This document shows positions 8,023 to 16,568 of a stretch of 64,000 bases of DNA, piece by piece. Both the position numbers and the translations under genes were made by a program. Within the stretch, counting starts at the first letter, position 1. Each line of letters starts with the position of its first letter. This stretch comes from Amycolatopsis sp. FBCC-B4732 (GTDB lineage: Bacteria; Actinomycetota; Actinomycetes; Mycobacteriales; Pseudonocardiaceae): positions 8,908,501 through 8,972,500 of the forward strand of contig NZ_CP095376.1 in the NCBI RefSeq assembly GCF_023008405.1, written 5' to 3'. The notes beneath the pieces were generated by a model, which worked only from the letters and a program-made list of their open reading frames with translations, did no database searches and was not told the DNA's origin.

Positions 8023-8988
8023 ATGGACATCACCGACTGCACGGCCGGCTTGCTCGCGATCGGCGAGCCGACCCACTTCGAACCGGCCTTCGCGCGGATC
8101 CGCAACGAGCTCTTCGCGCGGCTCGCCGAGCACGGGTTCCGGTCCATCGTGCTGGAGACCGACCGCGTCGCCGCGCTCGACGGCGGGTTCTCCCACGGCT
8201 TCGGTGAGCTGGACGCCAACCAGCAGCTGCTCGCCTGGCTGCGCGAGTACAACGAGACCGCCGACGAGCCGCTGACCTGCCACGGCTTCGACGCCCCGAC
8301 GGAGATGTTCAGCGCGCCCAGCCCACGCACCTACCTGGAGCACGCCCGCGACTACCTCGGCCTGGACGTCGACATCGCGACCCTGACCGGCGACGACGAA
8401 CGGTGGAGCCGCGCCGAAGCGATCCTCGACCCGGCCGCGTCACCGGGTGCGACGCCCGAGGCCCGCGAGCTGCGCGTCATCGCGGACGACCTCCTCACGG
8501 CCCTCGACGCCCGCGTCGAAACGGCTTCGCGCCGCGCGAGGATCCACGCCGCCGCCGGGCTCGACCTGCTGCGCTACCACGCGGCGTCGGCTCGACCGGG
8601 CGACCGGGAGACGAGGATCGCGCGGCTCGCGGGCGCCCGCGCGGTGATCATGGCCCGGAACCTCCTGGACATCCACGCCTCGGAGCCCGGCCGGACCCTG
8701 GTGTTCGCGCACAACAGCCACCTGGGGTCCGGCGCGGGCGAGATCGTCGCGTCGCGGCTCGGCGGCCGGTACGCGTTCGTCGCCGGCAGCCTCGGCCACA
8801 GCGAGGCCCTCGGTCTCGGCGAGCCGGCCGCGGACACCTACGAAGGCGTGCTGCAACGCGGCACCGACACCTGGCGGCTGACCGCCGAGATCCCGGCCGG
8901 GCGCACCCGCGACGACGCCGACCGGCGCTACGCGCCGCTCACCCGGGAACTGCTCGAGCGGGCCGACGCCGTGCTGCACGTCGCCTGA
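8023..8988 (+). CDS. Erythromycin esterase-like protein
   Basis: 321 aa. Resembles the Ere/EreA-like superfamily (hydrolases of macrolide lactones and relatives). Visible features are GEPTHFEP near the N-terminus, RSIVLETDRVAA, and the central VFAHNSHLG motif with the His that is catalytic in the family (near residue 230). There is no signal peptide. Divergent from the two-domain MerR regulator, which suggests an inducible response. Most family members in soil actinomycetes have no proven antibiotic substrate, so a resistance role is only possible. Confidence 0.8.
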   Translation: MDITDCTAGLLAIGEPTHFEPAFARIRNELFARLAEHGFRSIVLETDRVAALDGGFSHGFGELDANQQLLAWLREYNETADEPLTCHGFDAPTEMFSAPSPRTYLEHARDYLGLDVDIATLTGDDERWSRAEAILDPAASPGATPEARELRVIADDLLTALDARVETASRRARIHAAAGLDLLRYHAASARPGDRETRIARLAGARAVIMARNLLDIHASEPGRTLVFAHNSHLGSGAGEIVASRLGGRYAFVAGSLGHSEALGLGEPAADTYEGVLQRGTDTWRLTAEIPAGRTRDDADRRYAPLTRELLERADAVLHVA

Positions 8989-8993
8989 ACGCA

Positions 8994-9031
8994 CGGCGGC
9001 CCCGCACCCGGGCCGGGATGCGGGGCCGCCG
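8994..9031. terminator. Bidirectional terminator hairpin
   Basis: Perfect 13-bp GC stem (CGGCGGCCCCGCA / TGCGGGGCCGCCG) with a 12-nt loop, between the convergent ends of the esterase-like gene and the secreted beta-helix gene. No U-tract, as is usual in high-GC actinobacteria. Confidence 0.8.
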
Positions 9032-9042
9032 ATCACCCGTGC

Positions 9043-11367
9043 CTACGGGTAGTTCACCACGTTGACCGGCACCGTGCCCGAAGGCGTGACGCCGCCCGCG
9101 TCGTTGATCACGTGCGTGATCGTGCCGCGGTAGTTGAGCGAAACCGTCAGCAGGTCGTGGAACCGCACGCCGCTGGTGTTCGGCACCTCGAACGCGTGGT
9201 AGCTGGACACCGCCGGGTTCGTGTCGAAGAAGCAGTAACTCCCGAGACCCCAGGCCTCGTGGGAAGTCACGTTCGCCCCGACCTTGTACGCGGCGTACCC
9301 GGCGACCCCCGAAGGCGCGTTCCACGACGCCTGGTTCGGGACGTCGTAGGGCATCTCGTTCTGGAAGAAGATCGTCTTCCCGCCCTGGCCGTTCCAGATC
9401 ACCTGGTACTTCTGGTAGTGCTCGACGAACAGGCCGGTGGCCAGCACGTTCGCGCCGTTCACCACGAGCCCCGTGTCGGCCGTGTTCGTGTTCCAGCCGT
9501 ACGTGCCCGCGTTGCCGTGGTCGGCGCGCCACGCCCAGATGTGGTCGATGATCGTGTTGGCGCTGTTGACGATCAGGCTGTTCGTCGCCTTGCCGGCGAT
9601 CGCGCCGCCGATCCGGAAGAACACGTCCTGGACCGTCGTCGGGTTCGAAGCGTGCGACGCCGACGAGCCGGACTGCCCGACCGTGAGCAGCGCCTGCGAG
9701 TTCGTCGTGCCCGCGTCGAAGAGCAGGCCCTTGAGCCGCACGCCGTCCACATCGGACACCTGCATCGCGTTGACGCCGTTGTCGGGCACCAGCGTCGGGT
9801 AGCCGATGCCGAGGATGGTCGTGTTCGCCTTGGTCACGTTGAGCGTCTGGTTGAGGTGGTAGACGCCCGGCGTGAAGAACAGGTTGCAGCCCGCGGCGAG
9901 CGCGTTGTTGATCGACGAGGCCGTGTCACCGGACTTGACGACGTAGAACTGGCTCATCGGCGCCGAAGTGCCGGGCGTGCTGCCGTTCGCCCAGCTCGGG
10001 CCGGAAGCGTTGGTGCGCAGGGAAGGCAGGAACACGCGGTACTTGCCGCTGCCGTCGACGTAGAGGTAGGGCACGTCCCGCGAGACCGGGGTCGTGGCCA
10101 GCGTGGTCTCCGGCGGGTTCGGGAACGTGTTCGCCGGCGCGCCGCTGGTGCCGGAGAAGACCATGTTCCAGACGCCGCCGGCCCAGCTGCCGAGCTGCGA
10201 GTCGCGGGTGTACCACTGCTGCTGCGAAACCGACGCGGCCTGGCCGGCCACCTTGGTGTCGGCGATGTAGCCGCCGCTGGCGAAACCGTAGCTCGCCGGG
10301 TACAGCTGCAGCCCGCCGCGGACGTCCATCCGGCGGAACGGCGCGGCCTGCGCGACGGCCCAGCGTTCCTGGCCACCGGACGGGTTGACCGCCATGTTCT
10401 CCGCCGAGCGCCAGAAGTTCTGCAGCGCGACGCCGTTGTCGGAGGCGTTGAAGGCGTCGACGGTGACGTCGCCGTTGATCAGGACGTCACCCGGGTTCTG
10501 GCCGAGGCCGGCCACCGAGGTGTAGAACCCGACGTTGTCGTGCACGCCCGAGTACGTGCCGGGCTTGAAGAGGTGGGCGACGCGCCGGTCCGCCATCTGC
10601 GCGGTCAGCGTGTCCTTCTGGTTGTTGAAGTCGGTGTCGAGCTGCGCCTGGATCGTCGCCGCGGACATGCCCGGGTCGAAGATCCGCACGTTCGGCCCGA
10701 AGTTCGGGGTGTCGGACTGCGTGGGGCAGCCGGCCTGGGTGCCGATCGTGTAGGTCGCGCTCGACACCGGGGACGTCGTCGAGCCGGACTTGAGCGCGAT
10801 CGCGTTGACCGTGCGGGAGTTCGGGACGCTGATCGGTCCGCTGTAGAGCGTCGAGGACGCGGTCGGCGTCGAACCGTCCACCGTGTACCGGATGGTCGCG
10901 CCGGCGGTGGCGCTGCTGATCGTCACCGTCTGGGCGGCCGAGTACGTGCCGCCGGGCGGGCTGAACGTCGGCGCCGCGACCGTCGTCGAGCTGCCGCCGA
11001 CGGTGTAGGAGAAGTGCGGGGTGTCGTACTGCGGCCCGCTCTTCTCGTAGGTGAACCAGTAGTCGAGCGTGTTCCCGGTGCTCAGCCCGCTGACGGTGGT
11101 CCGCCAGGTGCCGGAGCCGTTGACCATCCGCACGTTCTGCTGGCCGACGCCCGGGACGCCGGTGTAGTGCACGTCCACGTACACCGCGGGGGTCGTCGGG
11201 GTGAAGTTGAGCTGCAGCTGCGTCGAACTCAACTGGGTGACGCTCTGGGTGTAGTCGTCGGCCGCGAAGGCGGCGGGGGCGCTGAGCCCGGCCGCCACCA
11301 GCAGTGCCGAGGCGACGAGCGCGAGCCTCGGGCCGCGTCGTCGAAGCTTGTCCAAGGTCCGGTTCAC
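9043..11367 (-). CDS. Secreted beta-helix carbohydrate-active protein with CBM56-like and CHB_HEX_C-like modules
   Basis: 774 aa. A signal peptide (LALVASALLVAAGLSAPAAFA, cleavage about residue 36) is followed by a domain starting DDYTQSVTQLSSTQLQLNF that resembles CBM56 beta-1,3-glucan-binding modules. Next is a chitobiase C-terminal-type module (GTYSAAQTVTISSATAGATI...YTVDGSTPT). The C-terminal 500 residues have the look of a right-handed beta-helix of the GH55/pectate-lyase type, with PGTYSGVHDNVGFY, FTPGVYHLNQTLNV and DGVRLKGLLFDAG. A role in fungal or plant glucan breakdown is inferred; the catalytic residue was not identified. The GTG at 11367 follows GGAGG by about 9 nt. The promoter region carries a DasR-like site. 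Confidence 0.75.
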   Translation of the reverse strand: MNRTLDKLRRRGPRLALVASALLVAAGLSAPAAFAADDYTQSVTQLSSTQLQLNFTPTTPAVYVDVHYTGVPGVGQQNVRMVNGSGTWRTTVSGLSTGNTLDYWFTYEKSGPQYDTPHFSYTVGGSSTTVAAPTFSPPGGTYSAAQTVTISSATAGATIRYTVDGSTPTASSTLYSGPISVPNSRTVNAIALKSGSTTSPVSSATYTIGTQAGCPTQSDTPNFGPNVRIFDPGMSAATIQAQLDTDFNNQKDTLTAQMADRRVAHLFKPGTYSGVHDNVGFYTSVAGLGQNPGDVLINGDVTVDAFNASDNGVALQNFWRSAENMAVNPSGGQERWAVAQAAPFRRMDVRGGLQLYPASYGFASGGYIADTKVAGQAASVSQQQWYTRDSQLGSWAGGVWNMVFSGTSGAPANTFPNPPETTLATTPVSRDVPYLYVDGSGKYRVFLPSLRTNASGPSWANGSTPGTSAPMSQFYVVKSGDTASSINNALAAGCNLFFTPGVYHLNQTLNVTKANTTILGIGYPTLVPDNGVNAMQVSDVDGVRLKGLLFDAGTTNSQALLTVGQSGSSASHASNPTTVQDVFFRIGGAIAGKATNSLIVNSANTIIDHIWAWRADHGNAGTYGWNTNTADTGLVVNGANVLATGLFVEHYQKYQVIWNGQGGKTIFFQNEMPYDVPNQASWNAPSGVAGYAAYKVGANVTSHEAWGLGSYCFFDTNPAVSSYHAFEVPNTSGVRFHDLLTVSLNYRGTITHVINDAGGVTPSGTVPVNVVNYP

Positions 11368-11465
11368 GCCGTGACACCTCCGCCGTTGGGGATCCACGAG
11401 GCATTTGTTGTGAGTCACAACAAAGTAGCTCCCGGCTACCGGCACTTTGGTCACGTTTACGTAAC

Positions 11466-11481
11466 ACTTGTCTGGACCAAT
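11466..11481. promoter_or_regulatory. DasR-like (dre) operator
   Basis: On the minus strand this reads ATTGGTCCAGACAAGT, matching the dre consensus ACTGGTCTAGACCAGT at 13 of 16 positions, including the TGGTC...AGAC core. It lies 99 bp upstream of the secreted beta-helix gene and 155 bp upstream of the divergent secreted protease gene. DasR is the GntR-family GlcNAc-responsive repressor of actinobacterial chitin metabolism. The remainder of 11368-11635 holds the two promoters; nothing else was recognised. Confidence 0.5.
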
Positions 11482-11635
11482 ACGCGAACGGGTGAAGCGG
11501 TTCGTAGCTCTTTGCCCGATTGACCGCGCGGTGGGCGAATGACTGAACCGAGAAACATCCTTCTGCCGGGTGACCTCGGTCGAGTGACATGCGACGATCC
11601 CGTGCCACACCTCGTCCTCTACCGAGGAGTAGGCA

Positions 11636-12865
11636 ATGGCGCCTCCACGGTTGCTCCGATCCCTCGTCGTCCTCTCCCTCGTCGCGGCCCCACTGGTGGT
11701 GGCCACCTCGACCGCCGAAGCCGTCCCGCTGCAGAGCGGTGGCGTCGTCGACTTCGGCTGTGCCACCTCGGGCAAGTTCCACTGCCTCGGCAAGTCGATC
11801 CGGTCACCGAAGGGCTCCGGCCCACTGCTGAATTCCACCCCGGTCGGCTACGGGCCGGCCGAAATCCAAGCCGCGTACAACCTCGGCGGGCTGCACGCGA
11901 ACGGCAGGACAGTGGCCATTGTGGACGCTCAGGACGCGCCGACGGCCGAAGCCGACTTGGCCAAGTTCCGTTCCGCGCGCGGGCTTTCGCCGTGCACGAC
12001 GGCCAACGGCTGCTTCAAGAAGGTCAACCAGAACGGCGCGGCGAGCCCGCTGCCCGCGCCCGACTACGGCTGGGCGATGGAGATCAGCCTCGACCTCGAC
12101 GCGGTGTCGGCGACCTGCCCGGACTGCAACATCCTCTTGGTGGAAGCGAATTCCCCGGACACCGACCCGCTGATGACGGCGGTCGACACCGCGGCGGCGA
12201 CGCCGGGCGTGGTGGCGATCTCCAACAGCTACGGCGGCACCGAGGATTCGACGATCCTCGCCGCGGACGCCCACCTGAACCACCCGGGCATCGCGGTCAC
12301 GGCGTCCTCGGGCGACTCCGGCTACGGCGTCAGCTGGCCGGCTTCGTCGCCGTACGTCACGGCGGTGGGCGGCACGACCCTGAAGAAGTCCACGACGACC
12401 GCCCGCGGCTGGACGGAGACGACGTGGAAGGGCAGCGGCTCCGGGTGTTCCGCGCTGGAGGCGAAACCGGCGTGGCAGCACGACACGGGGTGTGCGAAGA
12501 GGACGGTCGCGGACGTCTCGGCGGTGGCGGACCCGGCCACCGGGCTCGGCGTCTACGACACGTACAACAGCTGCGGCAGCTCGTCGTTCTGCGACCTGCT
12601 GCTGTCACTGGGCCTCGCCCAGGGCGCGGACGGCTGGATCCAGGTCGGCGGCACGAGCTTGTCGTCCCCGGTGATCGCGAGCGTGTACGCGCTGGCGGGG
12701 AACTCCGTGACGTCGGGGTCGTACCCGTACGCGCACACCGACGGATTGTACGACGTGACGTCGGGCTCCAACGGCAGTTGCGGCGGGACGTACCTGTGCA
12801 CGGCGGGCACCGGCTACGACGGGCCGACGGGGTTGGGCACGCCGCACGGGACGTCAGGGTTCTGA
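11636..12865 (+). CDS. Secreted S53 sedolisin-type serine-carboxyl protease
   Basis: 409 aa. A signal peptide (LLRSLVVLSLVAAPLVVATSTAEA) precedes the catalytic domain. The sedolisin set is visible: Glu149 and Asp153 in EISLD, the oxyanion Asp227 in SSGDSGYG, and Ser341 in GGTSLSSP. A C-terminal Gly/Asp-rich end (TGYDGPTGLGTPHG) fits the family calcium site. The usual 150-200 residue Pro-kumamolisin propeptide is absent, so this is the short form. Cys pairs (CPDC, and others) suit an extracellular enzyme. It overlaps the convergent DUF2716 gene by 12 bp. Confidence 0.85.
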   Translation: MAPPRLLRSLVVLSLVAAPLVVATSTAEAVPLQSGGVVDFGCATSGKFHCLGKSIRSPKGSGPLLNSTPVGYGPAEIQAAYNLGGLHANGRTVAIVDAQDAPTAEADLAKFRSARGLSPCTTANGCFKKVNQNGAASPLPAPDYGWAMEISLDLDAVSATCPDCNILLVEANSPDTDPLMTAVDTAAATPGVVAISNSYGGTEDSTILAADAHLNHPGIAVTASSGDSGYGVSWPASSPYVTAVGGTTLKKSTTTARGWTETTWKGSGSGCSALEAKPAWQHDTGCAKRTVADVSAVADPATGLGVYDTYNSCGSSSFCDLLLSLGLAQGADGWIQVGGTSLSSPVIASVYALAGNSVTSGSYPYAHTDGLYDVTSGSNGSCGGTYLCTAGTGYDGPTGLGTPHGTSGF

Positions 12866-14035
12866 GCGCCGGAGCGGCTTTCCGAGCCCCGCGGTCAGTT
12901 CGGCGTCGATCCGCGTGCGGAGGTCGCCGAACACGCAGATCGTCTCCTCCCACGGGTGCCCGAAGGTGCCCAGGCGGAGATCGCGGGTTAGGTAGCTGTG
13001 GTAGTCCCCGCCCGGGAAGGCGGAGCCGGGCCGGCGTGGTCCGGCTCCGCCGACCCGGGCGGGGTCGAAGCGGTAACCGGCGTGGTGCCAGTCGAGCCAG
13101 TACAGCTCTTCGCCGTCCACAACGGACTCGCGGAGTCCCTTGTAGATGGTGGCGAGGAACCGGTCGACGGCGGCGTCCTCGGCGTCGCCGACGTACCAGG
13201 TCGCCGAGTTCGCCGGTTCGGTGATCCCGGGGAACTCCCTGGTGTCGGGCCGGAACGCGAACCGCTCGCGGAAGCGGGCCCAGATGTCGTCGTGCTCGGG
13301 CTCGGAAAACAGGCGACGGACCGGCCGGGTCCGCGCCGGTTCGCCGGGCGAGGGCCGGTGGTAGCGGGTGACGGTGGTGATCTCGCGCAGCCCGGCCGCC
13401 TCGAAGGCTTCGCGCAGCGCACCCGTGGCTTCGGCGAGCAGGAACCGCGCGTCCGGGCTGTTCCAGGCGTGCCCGGCGAGCGTGCCGGCGAACCCCGGGT
13501 CGGTCACCCCGCCCACGACCACGAACTCGCCGGCCGCTTCGAGCCAGGCGGCCCGGTCGCCGTCGAGCAGGACTTCGGCCGCCCGGTCCAGGTGGGCCGA
13601 GTCGGCGAGGAACTCCGCGAACGGACGGCGGTGCGGGCCGGTGCCGCCGGCCAGCTCGGCGACGCGCTGAAGCGAGAGCCAGTCGGCCTTGACACCGGGG
13701 ATCGGGGCGGTGTCCGTCCCGATCGGACGGACGAGGACCGCGCGTTCCGGCTCCGCGGTGAACCCCGCCGCGCGCAGCAACTCGGGCAGCGCGTCGCCGT
13801 CGTGGCGGTACACCGGCCACACCACCGGCTCGTTCCGGCGGGCGAAGGCCTCGACCTGGCGGGCGACCAGCGCGCCGAGGCCGTCGTCCGGGAGCGGGCC
13901 GTGGTCCACCTCGCCGTGGGTGCCGTAGTGGGTGCGCACGACCGCGCCGTCGCGCTCGATCACCGCACCGACCGGTGGGAGCGTGGGCACGCGGCCGCGC
14001 AGCTGGGCGTCGAACGAGGTCAGCACACTGTCCAT
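12854..14035 (-). CDS. Acetyltransferase-like protein with C-terminal DUF2716-like domain
   Basis: 393 aa. The first 220 residues look like a GNAT fold: a GTLAGHAWNSPDARFLLAEATGALREAFEAAGLREITTVTRYH stretch resembles the acetyl-CoA site and C-terminal strand, though motif A is weak. Residues 250-393 (DDIWARFRERFAFRPDTREFPGITEP...WYVGD...) resemble DUF2716, a family of unknown function. The ATG at 14035 gives the first protein-like residues (MDSVLTSFDAQLRG); longer reading upstream runs into the divergent gene's promoter. Cytoplasmic. Confidence 0.65.
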   Translation of the reverse strand: MDSVLTSFDAQLRGRVPTLPPVGAVIERDGAVVRTHYGTHGEVDHGPLPDDGLGALVARQVEAFARRNEPVVWPVYRHDGDALPELLRAAGFTAEPERAVLVRPIGTDTAPIPGVKADWLSLQRVAELAGGTGPHRRPFAEFLADSAHLDRAAEVLLDGDRAAWLEAAGEFVVVGGVTDPGFAGTLAGHAWNSPDARFLLAEATGALREAFEAAGLREITTVTRYHRPSPGEPARTRPVRRLFSEPEHDDIWARFRERFAFRPDTREFPGITEPANSATWYVGDAEDAAVDRFLATIYKGLRESVVDGEELYWLDWHHAGYRFDPARVGGAGPRRPGSAFPGGDYHSYLTRDLRLGTFGHPWEETICVFGDLRTRIDAELTAGLGKPLRRSEP

Positions 14036-14093
14036 TGTCCACGGACGGGTGACCTTTGCGTGCGAGGTCCCGGTGCGGGGTAAGGATGACTGC

Positions 14094-14717
14094 ATGCTGG
14101 ACACCGAGCTGCTGTCGCGAGCGCCGTCGAGGGCGCTCGACGTTCTCACCCCGCTCGGGGACGTGCGGTTCGCCGTCCGCGTGGGTGGCTGGGACGTGCC
14201 GGCCAGACCGGAGCTGACCTGGGGCCTCGGGTCCGGTGCGCGGCTGTGCCGGTGGCGGCACCGGTCCGTGCGGCTCGACGTGCTTTCCGGGACCACCCGG
14301 CCCGAGCAGCCCGGCGTCACCCGCGAAACCGTCATCTTCCGCGTGCTGGCCAGGGAAGCGCTCAGCGAGTTCGTCGTCCAGGCCGAGCTCGCCGATCCGC
14401 CGCCGGACGCTGCCGGTGCGGAAGGCGCTTTCACCGTCGGGGCCGCCGACGCCGTGGTGAGCGTCGGCGGCCCCGACGTCGAGGCGCTGCGCCGTTGTTC
14501 CCTCGAGGGGCGGCACGTGCCGCCGTACTGGTCGGGGCGGCTGGCCGCCGACGCCGTCGAGCTCGACGGGGCGCGGCTCACCTGGCAGCTGCCCGGCGTC
14601 GAGCGCGGGGACTACGCCGAGCTGTGGGCGTCCGTCGCCTGGAGCGAAGCGGACGGGGACCCGGGCCGCGCCGTCGACATCGACCCGGCCCGGGTGCTGC
14701 GCGAGCTGACCCGGTGA
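14094..14717 (+). CDS. Hypothetical protein
   Basis: 207 aa, no signal peptide or membrane span and no recognised family. The protein is acidic with an even hydrophobic pattern, and codon use matches its neighbours (G/C third positions), so it is very probably real. The ATG at 14094 has AAGGA about 8 nt upstream. Divergent from the DUF2716 gene across 58 bp. The following 134 bp up to the ECF41 promoter hold no recognised element. Confidence 0.65.
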   Translation: MLDTELLSRAPSRALDVLTPLGDVRFAVRVGGWDVPARPELTWGLGSGARLCRWRHRSVRLDVLSGTTRPEQPGVTRETVIFRVLAREALSEFVVQAELADPPPDAAGAEGAFTVGAADAVVSVGGPDVEALRRCSLEGRHVPPYWSGRLAADAVELDGARLTWQLPGVERGDYAELWASVAWSEADGDPGRAVDIDPARVLRELTR

Positions 14718-14851
14718 CACCCGGTCCGGATCCGGTGCCCCGGCCCGGTCGTTGCCGATCCGGATCGCGGTGGCGCCCGAGGTCGGCGTCACCGGGGCCG
14801 AAGTGGTGTACGGGGTGCTGTTCCCCGCGTCGCTGAGCGGATCACCGGACG

Positions 14852-14878
14852 TGTCACATCTTCGGGGCGCGGTACGTC
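14852..14878 (+). promoter_or_regulatory. ECF41-type promoter
   Basis: TGTCACA (14852-14858), a 16-bp spacer, then CGTC (14875-14878). This matches the published ECF41 target promoter TGTCACA-N16-CGTC exactly. It is 31 bp upstream of the sigma gene start, so the sigma factor is probably autoregulated. Confidence 0.75.
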
Positions 14879-14909
14879 AAGGTGGTGACGCACGCGAAAG
14901 GACCGCCCC

Positions 14910-15791
14910 GTGAACGACGATTTCCTGGCTCGGAGCTTCGAGACCCACCGCGACCACCTGCGGGCCGTCGCCTACCGGATGCTGGGCTCGCTGAGCGAAG
15001 CCGAGGACGCCGTCCAGGAGTCGTGGCTGCGGTTGAGCCGGAGCGACGGCGCCGCCGTCGAGAACCTGGGCGGCTGGCTGACCACGGTCGTCGGCCGCGT
15101 CTGCCTCGACATGCTGCGGTCGCGCAAGGCGCGGCGCGAGGAGCCGTGGGACGCGCTGGTGCCGGACCCGATCGTCAGCCGCGACGACGACGGCCCCGAG
15201 CACGAGGTGCTGATGGCGGACTCGGTCGGGCTGGCGCTGCTGGTCGTGCTGGACACGCTCACCCCGGGCGAGCGGCTGGCGTTCGTGCTGCGGGACATGT
15301 TCGCGATGCCGTTCGAGGAGATCGCCCCGATCGTCGGCCGGTCCGAAGCGGCGACCCGGCAGCTCGCCAGCCGCGCCCGCCGCCGGGTGCAGGGCGCGCC
15401 GGTGGCGCCGGACCCGGACCTGGCCCGCCAGCGCGAAGTGGTCGACGCCTTCCTGGCCGCGGCCCGCGGCGGCGACTTCGACGCACTGGTCTCGGTCCTG
15501 GACCCGGAGGTCGTCCTACGCGCCGACCGCGGCGCGGCCCACGGCGGTTCGGACGAGGTCCGCGGCGCGGCGGCGGTGGCCAACCAGGCCCTGACGTTCT
15601 CCCGCCTCGGCGCAGGCGGCGGCGTGGTCCGCCGGGCTTTGGTCAACGGCGCGGCGGGCGTGGTGGCGACCCGCGACGGACGGCCGTTCTCGGTGCTCGG
15701 CTTCACGGTGGCCGGCGGGCGGATCGTGGAGATCGACATTCTTGCGGACCTCGAGCGGCTGGAGCGCTTGGATCTGGCGGTGCTGGACTGA
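14910..15791 (+). CDS. ECF41-group (SigJ-like) RNA polymerase sigma factor with SnoaL-like C-terminal extension
   Basis: 293 aa. Region 2 (HLRAVAYRMLGSLSEAEDAVQESWLRL) and region 4 (LTPGERLAFVLRDMFAMPFEEIAPIVGRSEAATRQLASRARRRV) are followed by a SnoaL/NTF2-like domain of about 110 residues (DAFLAAARGGDFDALVSVLDPEVVLRAD...). In ECF41 proteins this extension acts as a built-in anti-sigma or activity-tuning domain. The GTG at 14910 has AAGGA upstream. The usual neighbour, a carboxymuconolactone-decarboxylase/oxidoreductase/epimerase (COE) gene, is not adjacent here. A palindromic repeat follows the stop and could terminate transcription. Confidence 0.88.
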   Translation: MNDDFLARSFETHRDHLRAVAYRMLGSLSEAEDAVQESWLRLSRSDGAAVENLGGWLTTVVGRVCLDMLRSRKARREEPWDALVPDPIVSRDDDGPEHEVLMADSVGLALLVVLDTLTPGERLAFVLRDMFAMPFEEIAPIVGRSEAATRQLASRARRRVQGAPVAPDPDLARQREVVDAFLAAARGGDFDALVSVLDPEVVLRADRGAAHGGSDEVRGAAAVANQALTFSRLGAGGGVVRRALVNGAAGVVATRDGRPFSVLGFTVAGGRIVEIDILADLERLERLDLAVLD

Positions 15792-15798
15792 CGGTGGT

Positions 15799-15851
15799 GT
15801 CTTGAATGAGTCGTTCAGGTCTTCGGAGGTCCTGGATGACTCATTCAAGAC
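15799..15851. repeat. Paired palindrome repeat / hairpin after the ECF41 gene
   Basis: Arms of 21 bp (15799-15819 and 15831-15851) pair at 19 of 21 positions. Each arm is itself a palindrome: TGAATGAGTCGTTCA (15803-15817) and TGGATGACTCATTCA (15833-15847), 30 bp apart. This is the same geometry as the repeats at 22.6 and 22.75 kb. Could act as a terminator. Confidence 0.7.
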
Positions 15852-15899
15852 CTGGGGCGAGCGGGTGCGGTCGGGTGCCGGTGGGGCGCCTCTTGTCGA

Positions 15900-16568
15900 G
15901 ATGCCGATGGCCGCCGGGGCACAGGGCCGCTGGGGCATGGGTGTTCCGCCGCCGCCCGCGCTGCCGCTGCGCCGCCCGCACTGCTGCTGTCTGTCGCGCA
16001 GCCGCTGCACCACTGCCGCCGCCCGCGCTGCTGCCATGCCGCGCGCCGCCACCGCTGCCCGCGCAGCTGCTGCTGCCGCCACCGCCGCCCGCGTTGGTGC
16101 CGCGCCGCCGCTGCTGCTGCGCCGCCGCTGCCGCACCGCTGCGCAGCTGCCGCGCAGCGGCGGCTGCCCGCGCGCTGCTGCTGCCGCTGCGCCGCCGGCG
16201 TGCCGCTGCGCGGCCCGTGCCGCTGCGCTCGCGCTGCTGCCGCGCCGCCACCGCCGCATCCGCGCCGCCGCCGCTGCGCCGCTGCCGCGCCGCTGCCGCT
16301 GCCGCGCCGCTGCCGCTGCCGCGCCGCTGCCGCTGCCGCGCCGCTGCCGCTGCCGCTGCCGCGCCGCTGCCGCTGCCGCTGCCGCTGCCGCTGCCGCGCC
16401 GCTGCCGCTGCCGCGCCGCTGCCGCTGCCGCCCGCGCCGCCGCGGCGCCGCTGCCGCCCGCGCTGCTGCTGCGCCGCCGCCACATCCGCGCCGCCGCCGC
16501 GCGCTGCCGCTGCGGCCGCACCGCTGCTGCGCCGCCCGCGCCACCGCAGCTCAGCCGCGGCGCGCCGG
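15900..16568. repeat. G/C-only hexanucleotide-rich array
   Basis: About 650 bp of almost pure G, C and T built from CCGCTG/CCGCGC-type hexamers. It is strictest at 16260-16440. All reading frames are open and give only Ala/Arg/Pro or Cys/Arg polymers, so the long ORFs here are artefacts and no gene is called. The array abuts the stop codon of the truncated SpvB/TcB-type gene. Confidence 0.75.

Noticed and set aside
8023..8988. Calling the esterase-like gene a macrolide-resistance determinant
   Set aside because: Family members are widespread in soil actinomycetes and most have no shown antibiotic activity.
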